From: G963667675 sp965197565
GTDB taxonomy: Bacteria > Chloroflexota > Dehalococcoidia > Lucifugimonadales > UBA3495
Direction of reading: 5' to 3'
DNA: 64,000 bases
Assembly: GCA_965197565.1 (NCBI GenBank)
Contig: CBDANK010000002.1
Span: 806,001-870,000 of the forward strand
Positions 26,580 through 34,416 of the stretch are shown one piece after another. How positions within the stretch are numbered: the stretch's first letter is position 1; every line of letters begins with the position of its first letter. Made by a program: the position numbers and the translations under genes. The notes under the pieces were generated by a model. The model had not been told where the DNA came from and made no database searches. It saw only the letters and a program-made list of their open reading frames with translations.

Positions 26580-26912
26580 AGAGGCGTTCAGCACGATGAC
26601 ATTCGCCCCGGCCGGGGCTTTGTCCCCCACCCGTTTCGGGAAGCAATCACTTGGCGAATCGATATATTGGGAACGGCGGAGCGCAAAATAATTATATCAT
26701 TAGATGGGGAAATCCCTAGGTGCATCGAAGGAAAGAGCGAAGCTAAGTGATAAGAAAGTGATTCACTTTTCAAGTGTGAGATTTCGTCGGCAATCACTTT
26801 TTTATCACTTTGGAAACATCGAATAGACAGAGAACATGTTTGAAGCTAAAACAGCGTCCCCCAAGGTCGTACAACGACGCTATGGTATTACCACATCTGA
26901 CGGCCTTACGTC
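26580..26912. other. Gene-free AT-rich stretch containing an iteron-like region
   Basis: No gene is visible between the AlpA gene and the next frame. The stretch is more AT-rich than its surroundings and holds five AAGTGAT heptamers (both orientations) described in the next entry. It could be an operator, a replication origin of the element, or a recombination-directionality site. Confidence 0.5.
26745..26810. promoter_or_regulatory. 18-bp inverted repeat built from AAGTGAT heptamers
   Basis: AAGTGATAAGAAAGTGAT (26745-26762) and the reverse complement of 26793-26810 (AAGTGATAAAAAAGTGAT) agree at 17 of 18 positions. Each arm holds two AAGTGAT heptamers exactly 11 bp apart, one helical turn. 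A fifth copy is at 26646-26652. Spacing and symmetry are those of protein-binding sites, such as iterons or an operator. Confidence 0.6.
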
Positions 26913-27281
26913 TTGACTATTTATGAAGATGGACGGCGGGAAAGCCGCCTTTTGAAGATGCCGCAGCTATCGGAGCTCCTGGGCGAGTCCATTCCTGAAC
27001 GCGATCAATTGCTGGTGTTGGTAGGCTACGTGCGGGGGCTAATGGCTGGCAAGACCAAGGGCTTGAAAGAGCGGAATCGCCTGCTCGGAGAGCTTATCCT
27101 TGAGGGCGTGCGCTTTAGGAAGCTCCAGTTAGTGCTGGATTGGAGTCCGGCGCACCTGCGCCGGGTTTTGCTGCACGATTGCGGCCTGAATTGGGCGACG
27201 ATAAAACAAATTGAGAGACGCTACGCGGAAAGGGAACGGGCAAGGGGTAGATATGGCATTCCGTTTGCATATAGAGGATAG
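26913..27281 (+). CDS. Hypothetical protein of the integrative element
   Basis: This 122-residue predicted protein begins with TTG. I recognise no family. It is charged and helical, with L-L-V-L-V-G-Y-V-R-G-L and a C-terminal stretch (W-S-P-A-H-L-R-R-V-L-L-H-D-C-G-L-N-W-A-T-I-K-Q-I-E-R-R-Y-A-E-R-E-R-A-R) that could be helix-turn-helix-like. It lies between the inverted repeat and the ATPase gene in the same orientation. The weak start and absence of a strong ribosome site keep the coding call tentative. Confidence 0.5.
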   Translation: MTIYEDGRRESRLLKMPQLSELLGESIPERDQLLVLVGYVRGLMAGKTKGLKERNRLLGELILEGVRFRKLQLVLDWSPAHLRRVLLHDCGLNWATIKQIERRYAERERARGRYGIPFAYRG

Positions 27282-27328
27282 GGTTCCTCTGGTACGATAA
27301 GGGCATACCCTACAAGCAAACGGAACCG

Positions 27329-28297
27329 GTGCTACCTCGCATTTCCGCCATTATCTTGCAGCAAGATGCCTTATCAGGGAATGTGCCCGCAATGAACCGA
27401 TTGCCCCTTTTAGGTGCAGTCGACACCTCTCCTTTTATCACTGGGTGGTCGCATCTACTGTCCGGCTATCCGAAGGCCGGGAAAACCGAATTAATTACCC
27501 GTTTGGTATTGGAATGGGGGAGGTCAGGAGATTCTGTACTTTTCTTCACCGAGGAACCTCGGTCAGTGTGGTGGGCACGTCTCGGAAAGCTAGATCCGTT
27601 TGACAATCTCGATGTCAACATGGTGTTTGCGATGGGGTGTGACCGTGAGACGATAGAGGCGACTATCGCTTCGGGCTCCGAGTCCGTGGTGGCTATCGAC
27701 ACGACCAAACTCCTAATGATCCGTGACGAGAACGACAACGCTGCAATCAACCTAGCTCTTAGCCCTTTGTTGGCAATGGTTCGATTGAATTCCAGGACAT
27801 TGATTCTAAGTCATCACACCCGCAAAGGCGGCGGTGAACACGGGGAAGCAGCGGCTGGTGGCCATGCCTACGCCAGCATTGTCGATGTAGTGTTGGAGTT
27901 GGACAGGGACCGCCACCACGACCGCAGGCGCACACTCAGAGGATGGGGCTGGGTTGTCACAGTCGAGGATGCCGTCTACGAAATGTTGGAGGACAATTCC
28001 CTCAAATTCCTGGGAGATCCCCGGGCACTGGAAGGGGATGAAATCAAAGAGCGAGTTCGGGAAGTACTCGGGACGGATTGGGTAACCACTAAGGACGTTG
28101 TGGAAGGGTTAGACGAACCCCAACCGAGTCAAGAGGCCGTCCGGCTGGCGCTCCTGTCCCTAGTTAAAGATGGTACTGCTGAGCGTAACCCTCCCTTAAC
28201 TGAGGGGGTCCAACAACGGGGGAAAGCTCACAAGTGGAGGAGCACACAAAGTTGGGTTCCCACTATAGAACCCTTAGTACTACAGTCGCAGATTTGA
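27329..28297 (+). CDS. RecA/RepA-like AAA ATPase, C-terminus altered by IS701
   Basis: This 322-residue protein has a RecA-like fold of the AAA_25/RepA type. Walker A is L-S-G-Y-P-K-A-G-K-T-E near residue 46, Walker B V-V-A-I-D-T-T, and the sensor-like L-I-L-S-H-H-T-R-K. A winged-helix-like C-terminal region follows. Relatives are plasmid or element replicative helicases or regulatory ATPases. The IS701 at 28278 inserted near the end of the gene: the original frame would continue past TTAG for about eleven residues (E-R-I-S-R-L-R-L-A-P-G), now replaced by V-L-Q-S-Q-I. The start is uncertain (GTG 27329 or ATG 27392). Confidence 0.7.
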   Translation: MLPRISAIILQQDALSGNVPAMNRLPLLGAVDTSPFITGWSHLLSGYPKAGKTELITRLVLEWGRSGDSVLFFTEEPRSVWWARLGKLDPFDNLDVNMVFAMGCDRETIEATIASGSESVVAIDTTKLLMIRDENDNAAINLALSPLLAMVRLNSRTLILSHHTRKGGGEHGEAAAGGHAYASIVDVVLELDRDRHHDRRRTLRGWGWVVTVEDAVYEMLEDNSLKFLGDPRALEGDEIKERVREVLGTDWVTTKDVVEGLDEPQPSQEAVRLALLSLVKDGTAERNPPLTEGVQQRGKAHKWRSTQSWVPTIEPLVLQSQI

Positions 28298-29225
28298 CAG
28301 GCGGCGTTTGTAGTGGCATTGCCGGGCTCTGGCTTGGCGGCGCCGTCTCCACCAGGACCAGGACAGGATGAAATCAGGCAGTTGGTTCTCCGTCCATACA
28401 AGGCGGGTCAGCAGCCGGCGCACCTCCGGGACCGTCATGGGAATCAGTGCGTCATCCGGACCGTAATAGCCCCCTTTTCTACCCCTTCCATGGCCTGATG
28501 CTTGATTCCGGACAGATACGCCTGCGCCAGCATCGCCAAGGTGATGTGCCGGTACCAGCCGTCCCACCACCGCACCTCGTACTGGTCCAGTCCCACCTGT
28601 CCCTTGGCCTCCTCGAAACACTCCTCGATGGCCCACCGGGTCCCAGCCACCCGCACCAGTTCCTCCAAGGCCGTTCCCGCCGGGCCGAAGCATAGGTAGT
28701 AAGCCAGCTCCCCGGGCTTGGCAATGCTGCGCCGGGCCAGCAGCCAGTAGCCCTTCCCCGGCTCTCTCAGGGGCCGGACCTCCACCAAGGCCCAGTCGTA
28801 GACCCGGGGATCCTTGGCCCCGTTGCCGGCGCTGCACCTGGTCCAAGCCAACTCGTCAACCTGTGACGTTAGCCGGTCAGCCCGCACCTGACGGGGACCC
28901 TTGTCGGTCAAAGCCCACAGCTTCTCGTTGCTCCTGATGGCCAGCACCTGGGGAATTCCCTCTCGCTCCAGCCACCGCCGCAGGTTGCGGTCGTTGCCAT
29001 AAACCTCAGCTCCGGCAACCCAGCCGAAGGGGACTCCCGATGCCAGCGCCCGCTCCAGCATTAGCTGGGCCAGTTGCGGCTTGGTCCGAAAGCCGACACT
29101 CTCCGGCACCCCGGCCTCCCGCCGCCGCTCCCAGTCCTCCGCCCATACCTGGGGCAGGTACAGTTCCCGGTCCAGCAGGGTTCTGCCCTTGTATCTTAGC
29201 TTGGAGGTGGATAGTTTTCTTTCTT

Positions 29226-29385
29226 AGGTGTGCGGGGTGCGGCAGACCGGCCCGCCCTGGGTCATAGAAGACCGTTGTCAAGCTTGGGTCGCCGCACCCT
29301 TTTCAGAACAGAGCCCGCACAGTTGCCTGGGTCAACCAAGCCCGCATCTGGCAAGGACGGGCCGACGGTTCGCAGGGAGGTTCTC
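29226..29385 (+). ncRNA. Predicted IS110 bridge RNA (copy 1), boundaries approximate
   Basis: The left end of the element can form a GGGTGCGGC (29235-29243) / GCCGCACCC (29291-29299) stem. Its loop holds CCCGCCCTGG (29251-29260), resembling the left insertion flank, and TTGTCAAG (29275-29282), which can pair with the right flank. A second segment has CAGTTGCCTGG (29320-29330), resembling the element's own right end (CAGTTGCT). This is the layout of target and donor loops known for IS621-type bridge RNA. Transcription is not shown. Confidence 0.7.
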
Positions 29386-30348
29386 ATGGAGCAACACGGT
29401 ATCTACGTAGGGGTCGATGTGGCCAAGGCCCGGGTGGATGTGGCCATCCGTCCTGGGGGAGACCGGCGTGAGGTCTGCAACGACCAGGCCGGGACCGCGG
29501 CACTGGTGGCCCAGATGCAGCAACTCAATCCCGCAGCCTTGGTGCTGGAGGCTACGGGTGGGCTGGAACTGCCCTTGGTGGCAGCCCTGGCAGCTGCCTC
29601 CCTCCCGGTGGTGGTAGTCAACCCTCGCCAGGTGCGGGACTTTGCCAGGGCCACTGGGCGGCTGGCCAAGACCGATTCCCTGGACGCGGCGGTCCTGGCT
29701 CACTTCGCCGAGGCCGTCCGTCCTCCCCGACGTCCCCTCCGGGACGCCGAGACCCAGGTCCTCAGCTCGCTGGTGGCCCGCAGACAACAGGTGATGACCA
29801 TGCTGGTAGCGGAGAGGAACCGACTCTCCAGTGCTACTATGGCCGTCCGGCCCAGCATTGAGGCCCACATCGCCTGGCTCAAGCAACAGCTGGACGACCT
29901 GGACCAGGGCTTGCGCCAGACCCTCCGCCAGAGTCCTGTATGGCGGGAGAAGGACGACCTGCTGCGCAGCGTACCCGGCATCGGAGACCAGATCTCTCTT
30001 ACCCTTCTGGCATACCTGCCCGAACTGGGCACTCTCAACCGCCGACAGATCGCTGCCCTGGTGGGCGTGGCTCCCTTCAACCGGGACAGTGGTGCCCTGC
30101 GGGGCAAACGCACCCTCTGGGGTGGACGGGCCAGGGTCCGCACAGCCCTCTACATGGGGGCGTTGGTAGCCAGTCGCTTCAACCCGGTCATCAGGGACTT
30201 CTACCAGCGCCTGTTGTCTGCCGGCAAGCCGAAAAAGCTGGCTCTGACCGCCTGTATGCGCAAGCTGCTGATAATCCTCAACTCCATGCTCAAGTACGGC
30301 TCGTCCTGGAACCACCCGGCCACCAAGTCCCTCACCCATTCCTATTGA
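29386..30348 (+). CDS. IS110-family transposase (DEDD recombinase), copy 1
   Basis: This 320-residue transposase is intact. Its N-terminal RuvC-like DEDD domain contains G-V-D-V-A-K-A-R-V-D-V, V-L-E-A-T-G-G and T-D-S-L-D-A-A-V-L-A-H-F. The C-terminal transposase_20 domain holds S-V-P-G-I-G-D-Q-I, A-A-L-V-G-V-A-P and the serine-bearing region V-A-S-R-F-N. The ATG at 29386 follows CGCAGGGAGG. It differs from copy 2 at only a few residues, so one copy is recent. These enzymes use a guide RNA from their own left end. Confidence 0.93.
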   Translation: MEQHGIYVGVDVAKARVDVAIRPGGDRREVCNDQAGTAALVAQMQQLNPAALVLEATGGLELPLVAALAAASLPVVVVNPRQVRDFARATGRLAKTDSLDAAVLAHFAEAVRPPRRPLRDAETQVLSSLVARRQQVMTMLVAERNRLSSATMAVRPSIEAHIAWLKQQLDDLDQGLRQTLRQSPVWREKDDLLRSVPGIGDQISLTLLAYLPELGTLNRRQIAALVGVAPFNRDSGALRGKRTLWGGRARVRTALYMGALVASRFNPVIRDFYQRLLSAGKPKKLALTACMRKLLIILNSMLKYGSSWNHPATKSLTHSY

Positions 30349-30860
30349 CTTTCAAGACAGTTGCTTGGCACTGGCATAGGCCAGGAAAACGCCAATTTGA
30401 CAGTTCTCGATCCGTCCCGCCGTCCCGCCGTACTGCCGCTGCACCCCAACCGACTTCTCCCCTTTCTTGAGGAATCCGGTCTCGTCCACCACCAGAACCG
30501 CGCCAGTGTCGGCCAGATGCTCCATCAGGTAGTTTTTCAAGTCATCGCGAACCAGGTCCGGGTCCCAACGGTAGTTGTACAACAGGCGCTGCACCCCGTC
30601 GGGAGTTGCGTCGCCAGCTTGCTCCGCCAGTTGCCAACCGTTCTTGCGCTCCACTGCACTGAGCAGACCACGCAGGTAGTCCAGAACCCGGCGGCGCGGC
30701 TCCGGTCGCCGGAATCTTCCCGCTATGCACCGGTGTACCTGGTCGATGCCCTCGGCCCACCGGGCGACCTCCGCCACCTCATCTTTCACAACAATCACCA
30801 CCTCACCACTCGTTGAATGCCCCTATTCTACCTGCCCTACATCTGCGACTGTAGTATTAG

Positions 30861-31222
30861 AACGGATCAGCCGGCTTCGGCTGGCACCTGGCTAGCCTAC
30901 TCGGGAAGCGACGGTATGGGTGACAATGTTACGGGGTCGTCCAGGGTAAATTGGCCACCCCGAGGGAGGCCTTTGGGCAAGGGTAGGGGATTCAGCATTT
31001 TTACGCTCGTCAGAGAGGTGGTTGCTCTATGAAAGTGGTCAGTTCAGTGAATCGGATGCAGTTGGCGCGCTCAGGATGTCGGTTTATAGTTCACAGCACG
31101 CCAGCGAGTCCCACAGGCAGGGCAATCAGTTTGATCTGGGAAATACAAGCTGAGAGCTTCACCAATTAAGAACAGCCGGTTAAAATACTCGAAACTTCGC
31201 AACAGTAGAAGGACCGGGCAAG
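30861..31222. other. Gene-free stretch after IS701
   Basis: The first 35 bp contain the original 3' end of the ATPase frame (E-R-I-S-R-L-R-L-A-P-G then stop). The rest has short open frames without ribosome sites and no recognisable repeat. I looked for a second copy of the tRNA-Ser 3' end, as an attachment site, and saw none. Confidence 0.5.
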
Positions 31223-32818
31223 ATGTACGATCTCCTGATCAAGAACGGAACTATATTTGACGGCTCTGGAGGGCCTGGCTACCCGGCGGACATCGGGGTG
31301 CTACAAGGCCGGATAGTGGCGGTCGGCATCCTGGAAGAGGACGCGGTGGAGACTATTGACGCCTCGGGGTTGGCCGTTTCGCCGGGATTCATCGACCTGC
31401 ACACCCACAGCGACTTCTCATTTTTGCTGGACTCCGCAGCCCAAAGCAAGGTGCGGCAGGGCTGTACTCTGGAGCTTACCGGGAACTGCGGTTTCAGCTA
31501 TTGCGCTCCGCTGATCGGCGGCGATGCCAAGAAGTTCGCCCAAGAGCGCCTCGGCCTCTACGGTGATGAGCATGAGATGGGCTGGGACTACTTCTGGCAA
31601 TACCACGCCAAGTTGGAACAGTCGGGCTCCACGCTGAACCTGGCCACACAAGTAGGACACGGGACCGTCCGGGCGGCTGTGATCGGGTTTGAAGACCGCG
31701 GGCCGACTTTCCATGAGTTGGACCGGATGAAGGAGCTGGTGGCCAACAGCCTGGAGGACGGCGCGTTGGGTTTCTCTACCGGCTTGTACTACGCGCCGGG
31801 AAGCTACGCCCGCACCGACGAGGTTGTGGCACTGGCCCGGGAAGCAGCCCAGCGGGGCAAGCTGTATTCAACCCACATGAGGGACGAGAGCGACTACAGT
31901 ATCAGTTTAATGGGCTCAGTAGAGGAGTCCATCGCCATAGGCCGGCTGTCGGGTGTTCGGGTCCAAATCTCCCATCTCAAGTGTGTGGGACCTGCCTCAT
32001 GGGGGCGGTCTCACGAGCTGCTGGAACGGATAGAAAGAGCTCGGGCCGAGGGAATAGACGTGGCGGCCGACCAGTACCCCTATACCGCCAGCAGCACCAG
32101 CCTGGCCGGCGGGGTCTTCCCCCGTTGGGCCCAAGTGGGCGGACGGGAGGGATTCCTCGCCGGACTGGAAGCCGAGGACTTTTGGGACCGTCTACACGAC
32201 GATATACAGGAGAACTTCCAGCGGCGCGGCGGCCCTGACCAAATCGTTATAGCCAGCTTTCCACCCGACCGGAGCCTGGAGGGTCTGAGCTTGACGGAGA
32301 TCGCCGGAAGGTGGGGGTTCGACCCCATGGACACGGCGATTTACTTGTACCAGCAGGGCGAACCCTCGGTGATCATGCACTCGCTACAGGAAGCGGACGT
32401 GGCGGTGATCGCGGGTAGCCGCTGGGTGGCTGTGGGTAGCGACGGCAGCTCCCTGAGCACCGAGGGTGTGCTTTCTTCAGGTAAGCCGCACCCTAGAGCC
32501 TACGGCACGTTTCCCCGCTTCCTGGCCCGGTACGTGCGGGAATCTCAAGTTGTGCCATTGGAGGAGGCCATTCGCAAAATGACCTCGCTACCGGCGTCCC
32601 GATTGGGGCTGACCCGAAGGGGCCGAATCGCCCCCGGTATGTGGGCCGACTTGGTAGTATTCGACCCAATGCGGGTGGCCGACACCGCCACCTTCGAACA
32701 CCCCCACAGCTATGCTACCGGAATATCCCATGTGATGGTCAACGGCGTGCCCGTCATCAAAGAGGGCGAGTTCAGCGGAGCAACTCCCGGCAAATTGCTG
32801 AGAGGCTTCGACGCCTGA
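31223..32818 (+). CDS. N-acyl-D-amino-acid deacylase family amidohydrolase
   Basis: This 531-residue metal hydrolase resembles D-aminoacylases. It starts M-Y-D-L-L-I-K-N-G-T-I-F-D-G-S-G and has the metal motif G-F-I-D-L-H-T-H-S-D near residue 58, G-N-C-G-F-S near 90, T-H-M-R-D-E-S, and I-S-H-L-K-C. The C-terminal beta domain ends with G-M-W-A-D-L-V-V-F-D-P. Such enzymes release free amino acids from N-acylated D-forms; some act on other amides. AAGGA lies 12 bases before the ATG. It is an intact metabolic gene next to the IS island. Confidence 0.88.
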   Translation: MYDLLIKNGTIFDGSGGPGYPADIGVLQGRIVAVGILEEDAVETIDASGLAVSPGFIDLHTHSDFSFLLDSAAQSKVRQGCTLELTGNCGFSYCAPLIGGDAKKFAQERLGLYGDEHEMGWDYFWQYHAKLEQSGSTLNLATQVGHGTVRAAVIGFEDRGPTFHELDRMKELVANSLEDGALGFSTGLYYAPGSYARTDEVVALAREAAQRGKLYSTHMRDESDYSISLMGSVEESIAIGRLSGVRVQISHLKCVGPASWGRSHELLERIERARAEGIDVAADQYPYTASSTSLAGGVFPRWAQVGGREGFLAGLEAEDFWDRLHDDIQENFQRRGGPDQIVIASFPPDRSLEGLSLTEIAGRWGFDPMDTAIYLYQQGEPSVIMHSLQEADVAVIAGSRWVAVGSDGSSLSTEGVLSSGKPHPRAYGTFPRFLARYVRESQVVPLEEAIRKMTSLPASRLGLTRRGRIAPGMWADLVVFDPMRVADTATFEHPHSYATGISHVMVNGVPVIKEGEFSGATPGKLLRGFDA

Positions 32819-32827
32819 AGATACCAC

Positions 32828-32916
32828 AATTAACCGCAGAGAGCACAGAGGGCGCGGAGAAATAAAATCAAAATATTTATACCTCAGCGTTCTCCGTGGG
32901 CTCTGTGGTGAGATTT
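32828..32916. repeat. Imperfect palindrome after the deacylase gene
   Basis: TTAACCGCAGAGAGCACAGA and the following GCGGAGAA pair imperfectly with TTCTCCGTGGGCTCTGTGGTGA across an AT-rich centre. It lies just after the stop at 32818 and could act as a transcription terminator or be a dispersed palindromic element. Confidence 0.4.
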
Positions 32917-32945
32917 AAGACGCATCTAACCAGCCTACCCGGCTC

Positions 32946-33330
32946 ATCCCCATTTACAGAAACTCCAACACCCCCGACGCCATTTCTCGCTACAAGGAAC
33001 TCATCGACGCCGGCTTCCCCAGCGTCAAGAATTTCACCACCGACATAAGGCCCGCAGACGAACTGCCAATCTGGCTGACGCCCATCGGCAAAATAGAATT
33101 AATGGTGGTGGCCCAACCGGCTGAGACTGACACCGGACCATTGCCGGACCGTGTGACCATCCGCCGCCGTCCCCAGCAGGGGCCACTACTACCGGTTCAA
33201 GCGGGGAGACCGCGTGACCATTACGTGAGGCTGCTACGTCATGCTGGCCTTCAACTTGAATGCCTTCGGGGTCGAGTTGCCAGCAGAGAGGACCGAGGAA
33301 GCATTGCCGATCTAAGACCAGGGCAGTAAG
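32946..33330 (+). pseudogene. Possible gene fragment of unknown function
   Basis: One frame is open from about 32946 to 33330. It begins L-I-P-I-Y-R-N-S-N-T-P-D-A-I-S-R-Y-K-E-L and contains A-G-F-P-S-V-K-N-F-T. It has no start codon or ribosome site at its head, and only an internal ATG at 33102. It may be the remnant of a longer gene. I recognise no family. Confidence 0.3.
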
Positions 33331-33464
33331 CGTCAAGAAACGCCGCCCCGGTGGTCCTCTCACCGGAAGCGGCGCTTCAAAAAGGGAGGAAACTAACTAT
33401 AGGTAGCATAAATCAACCGATTGAACTTGGCAAGTCTACTGGCGACTTGAGCCTGGGCAATTCG

Positions 33465-33909
33465 GCATTATTGCCCCGTCAAAGATAGTAAGGGTGCCCC
33501 TTTTTATAGGTATCTAATAGTACCCAGTTCGCATTATTGCACCTTTGGGTGATTGATGGTGAAAAGCCAAGGTCTCCATTCGGCGGAATTCTTGAACTCC
33601 CGCTTCTCCTCACACCGCTGACACACCCCGTCGCTCAGTGGACCGTTCGGCGGCTCAATCATCCAGTGATGGGCGCAATTACTAGCTACGAAATCATTTA
33701 ACCTTTCCGCGTTCCGCCGAGATGGCCCCCCACGCTTGTAGACCCAATCTTCTACCGTCTTGGGAGCGACCTCCAATTGGACGGCAAGCTCCCGCACACT
33801 TAAACCTTGCTCCCGCAGCCAGGGTTTCAGGTCCACCATGTGGTCATTCTACTACAGGGAGCGGCGGCACCCTTTATAGGGTGATGGATCGGGCAGCCCC
33901 GCATTATTG
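33465..33909. repeat. GCATTATTG triple repeat around a small regulator gene
   Basis: GCATTATTG occurs at 33465-33473, 33531-33539 and 33901-33909. The last two are each preceded by a related stretch containing CCCTTTnTATAGG. They coincide with the ends (CAATAATGC on the coding strand) of two leftward genes, so the small gene at 33534-33839 is bracketed by a short direct repeat. Confidence 0.4.
33534..33839 (-). CDS. Small HTH protein with C-terminal zinc-binding-like motif
   Basis: This 101-residue protein has a helix-turn-helix start (W-L-R-E-Q-G-L-S-V-R-E-L-A-V-Q-L-E-V-A-P-K-T-V-E-D-W). A compact C-terminal motif follows: C-A-H-H-W-M-I-E-P-P-N-G-P, then G-V-C-Q-R-C-E-E-K-R-E-F-K-N-S, with Cys/His spacing suggesting a zinc ribbon. 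Similar Zn motifs occur in small regulators of actinobacteria and Chloroflexota. It could regulate itself: ACCCTTTATAGGGT, a short palindrome, lies about 30 bp upstream at 33869-33882. No clear ribosome site is visible. Confidence 0.6.
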   Translation of the reverse strand: MVDLKPWLREQGLSVRELAVQLEVAPKTVEDWVYKRGGPSRRNAERLNDFVASNCAHHWMIEPPNGPLSDGVCQRCEEKREFKNSAEWRPWLFTINHPKVQ

Positions 33910-34359
33910 ACCCTCTTTCCGTTTATCCAGCGCCTCTTGGTACCTCACGGAGACATCTGCTTGGGTTTCACGTTGATCTTCATTCCACGAGGTCTTGATG
34001 TACGACAGGACAGCGTCCACCTCTGGACCGGTAAGTATGTTTTTGAAGGCCGGCATCTGGCTAAATCCGAGCTTGCCGTTTATGACCCAGTCTTTGAACT
34101 GAGCATCCGGGTGGTGCCACGTATGGCCATACTGGTTATGAGGAGGTGCTCCTGAACCCCCCGGACCTCGCAGATCCCCGTGGAACACCTGGCAGTTGGT
34201 GGCGTGCAATTCTGCTCCCTCGGTAATATTCTCATTTAGAACAGTAGGGGCAGTTTGAGTCACCGGTATTGGCGTCCCGGTAGGGGTCGGTGTCCCAACT
34301 CCAGAACATGCAGCCAAGATTAGTCCGACTGACGCAACTGACACCAGTGTTGACCTTAT
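33904..34359 (-). pseudogene. Cytochrome-c-like lipoprotein with broken heme motif
   Basis: The frame contains a lipoprotein signal (V-G-L-I-L-A-A-C-S-G), a Thr/Pro linker and a cytochrome-c-like domain: E-L-H-A-T-N-C-Q-V-F-H-G-D in place of C-x-x-C-H, then L-G-F-S-Q-M-P-A-F, which supplies a Met axial ligand. The Phe codon TTC (34193-34195) is one base from TGC. The best start by position is ATA at 34357-34359 behind GGGAGG, so the start codon may also be lost. Heme attachment is unlikely. The neighbouring htrA-like gene is decaying as well. Confidence 0.65.
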
Positions 34360-34416
34360 AGCAACGGCCTCCCAGCCTTCCTCCCAATTCTGCGACGAGA
34401 AGAGAGGAGTGCCCTT

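Larger units (their letters stand above)
29188..30365 (+). mobile_element. IS110-family element, copy 1 (inside IS701)
   Basis: Comparison with the copy at 46114-47291 defines the ends. Both run 1,176 bp from one CT core to the next (here 29188-29189 and 30364-30365). The left end starts TGTATCTT and the right end finishes CAGTTG. There are no terminal inverted repeats, as usual for IS110. The noncoding left end is 196 bp and the right end under 20 bp. Confidence 0.9.
28280..30801 (-). pseudogene. IS701-family transposase, interrupted and frameshifted
   Basis: The N-terminal part (30801 down to about 30368) ends at V-F-L-A-Y-A-S-A-K and includes V-V-D-E-T-G-F-L-K-K-G with the first catalytic Asp. 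The C-terminal part resumes at about 29187 with G-R-T-L-L-D-R-E-L-Y-L-P. Joined, they form a continuous DDE transposase. A second lesion lies near 28470: a run of five G (coding strand) where six would keep the frame into G-Y-Y-G-P-D-D-A-L-I-P. The protein cannot be made intact. Confidence 0.9.
28278..30856 (-). mobile_element. IS701-family insertion sequence, split by an IS110
   Basis: The ends are perfect 16-bp inverted repeats, TACTACAGTCGCAGAT at 28278-28293 and its complement at 30841-30856. They are flanked by TTAG duplications at 28274-28277 and 30857-30860, the YTAR-type duplication typical of IS701. Removing the IS110 inside gives an uninterrupted transposase frame across the junction. 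Confidence 0.92.

Noticed and set aside
29230..29385. Extended N-terminus of the IS110 transposase
   Set aside because: The in-frame extension lies in the noncoding left end that carries the predicted guide RNA. The ATG at 29386 has GGGAGG and gives the standard N-terminus.
30817..31032. 71-codon open frame after IS701
   Set aside because: It starts inside IS701, crosses its terminal repeat and has no family features.
30861..31222. Right attachment site of the tRNA-Ser element
   Set aside because: No repeat of the tRNA 3' end was seen here or elsewhere in the window by eye. A search beyond the window is needed.
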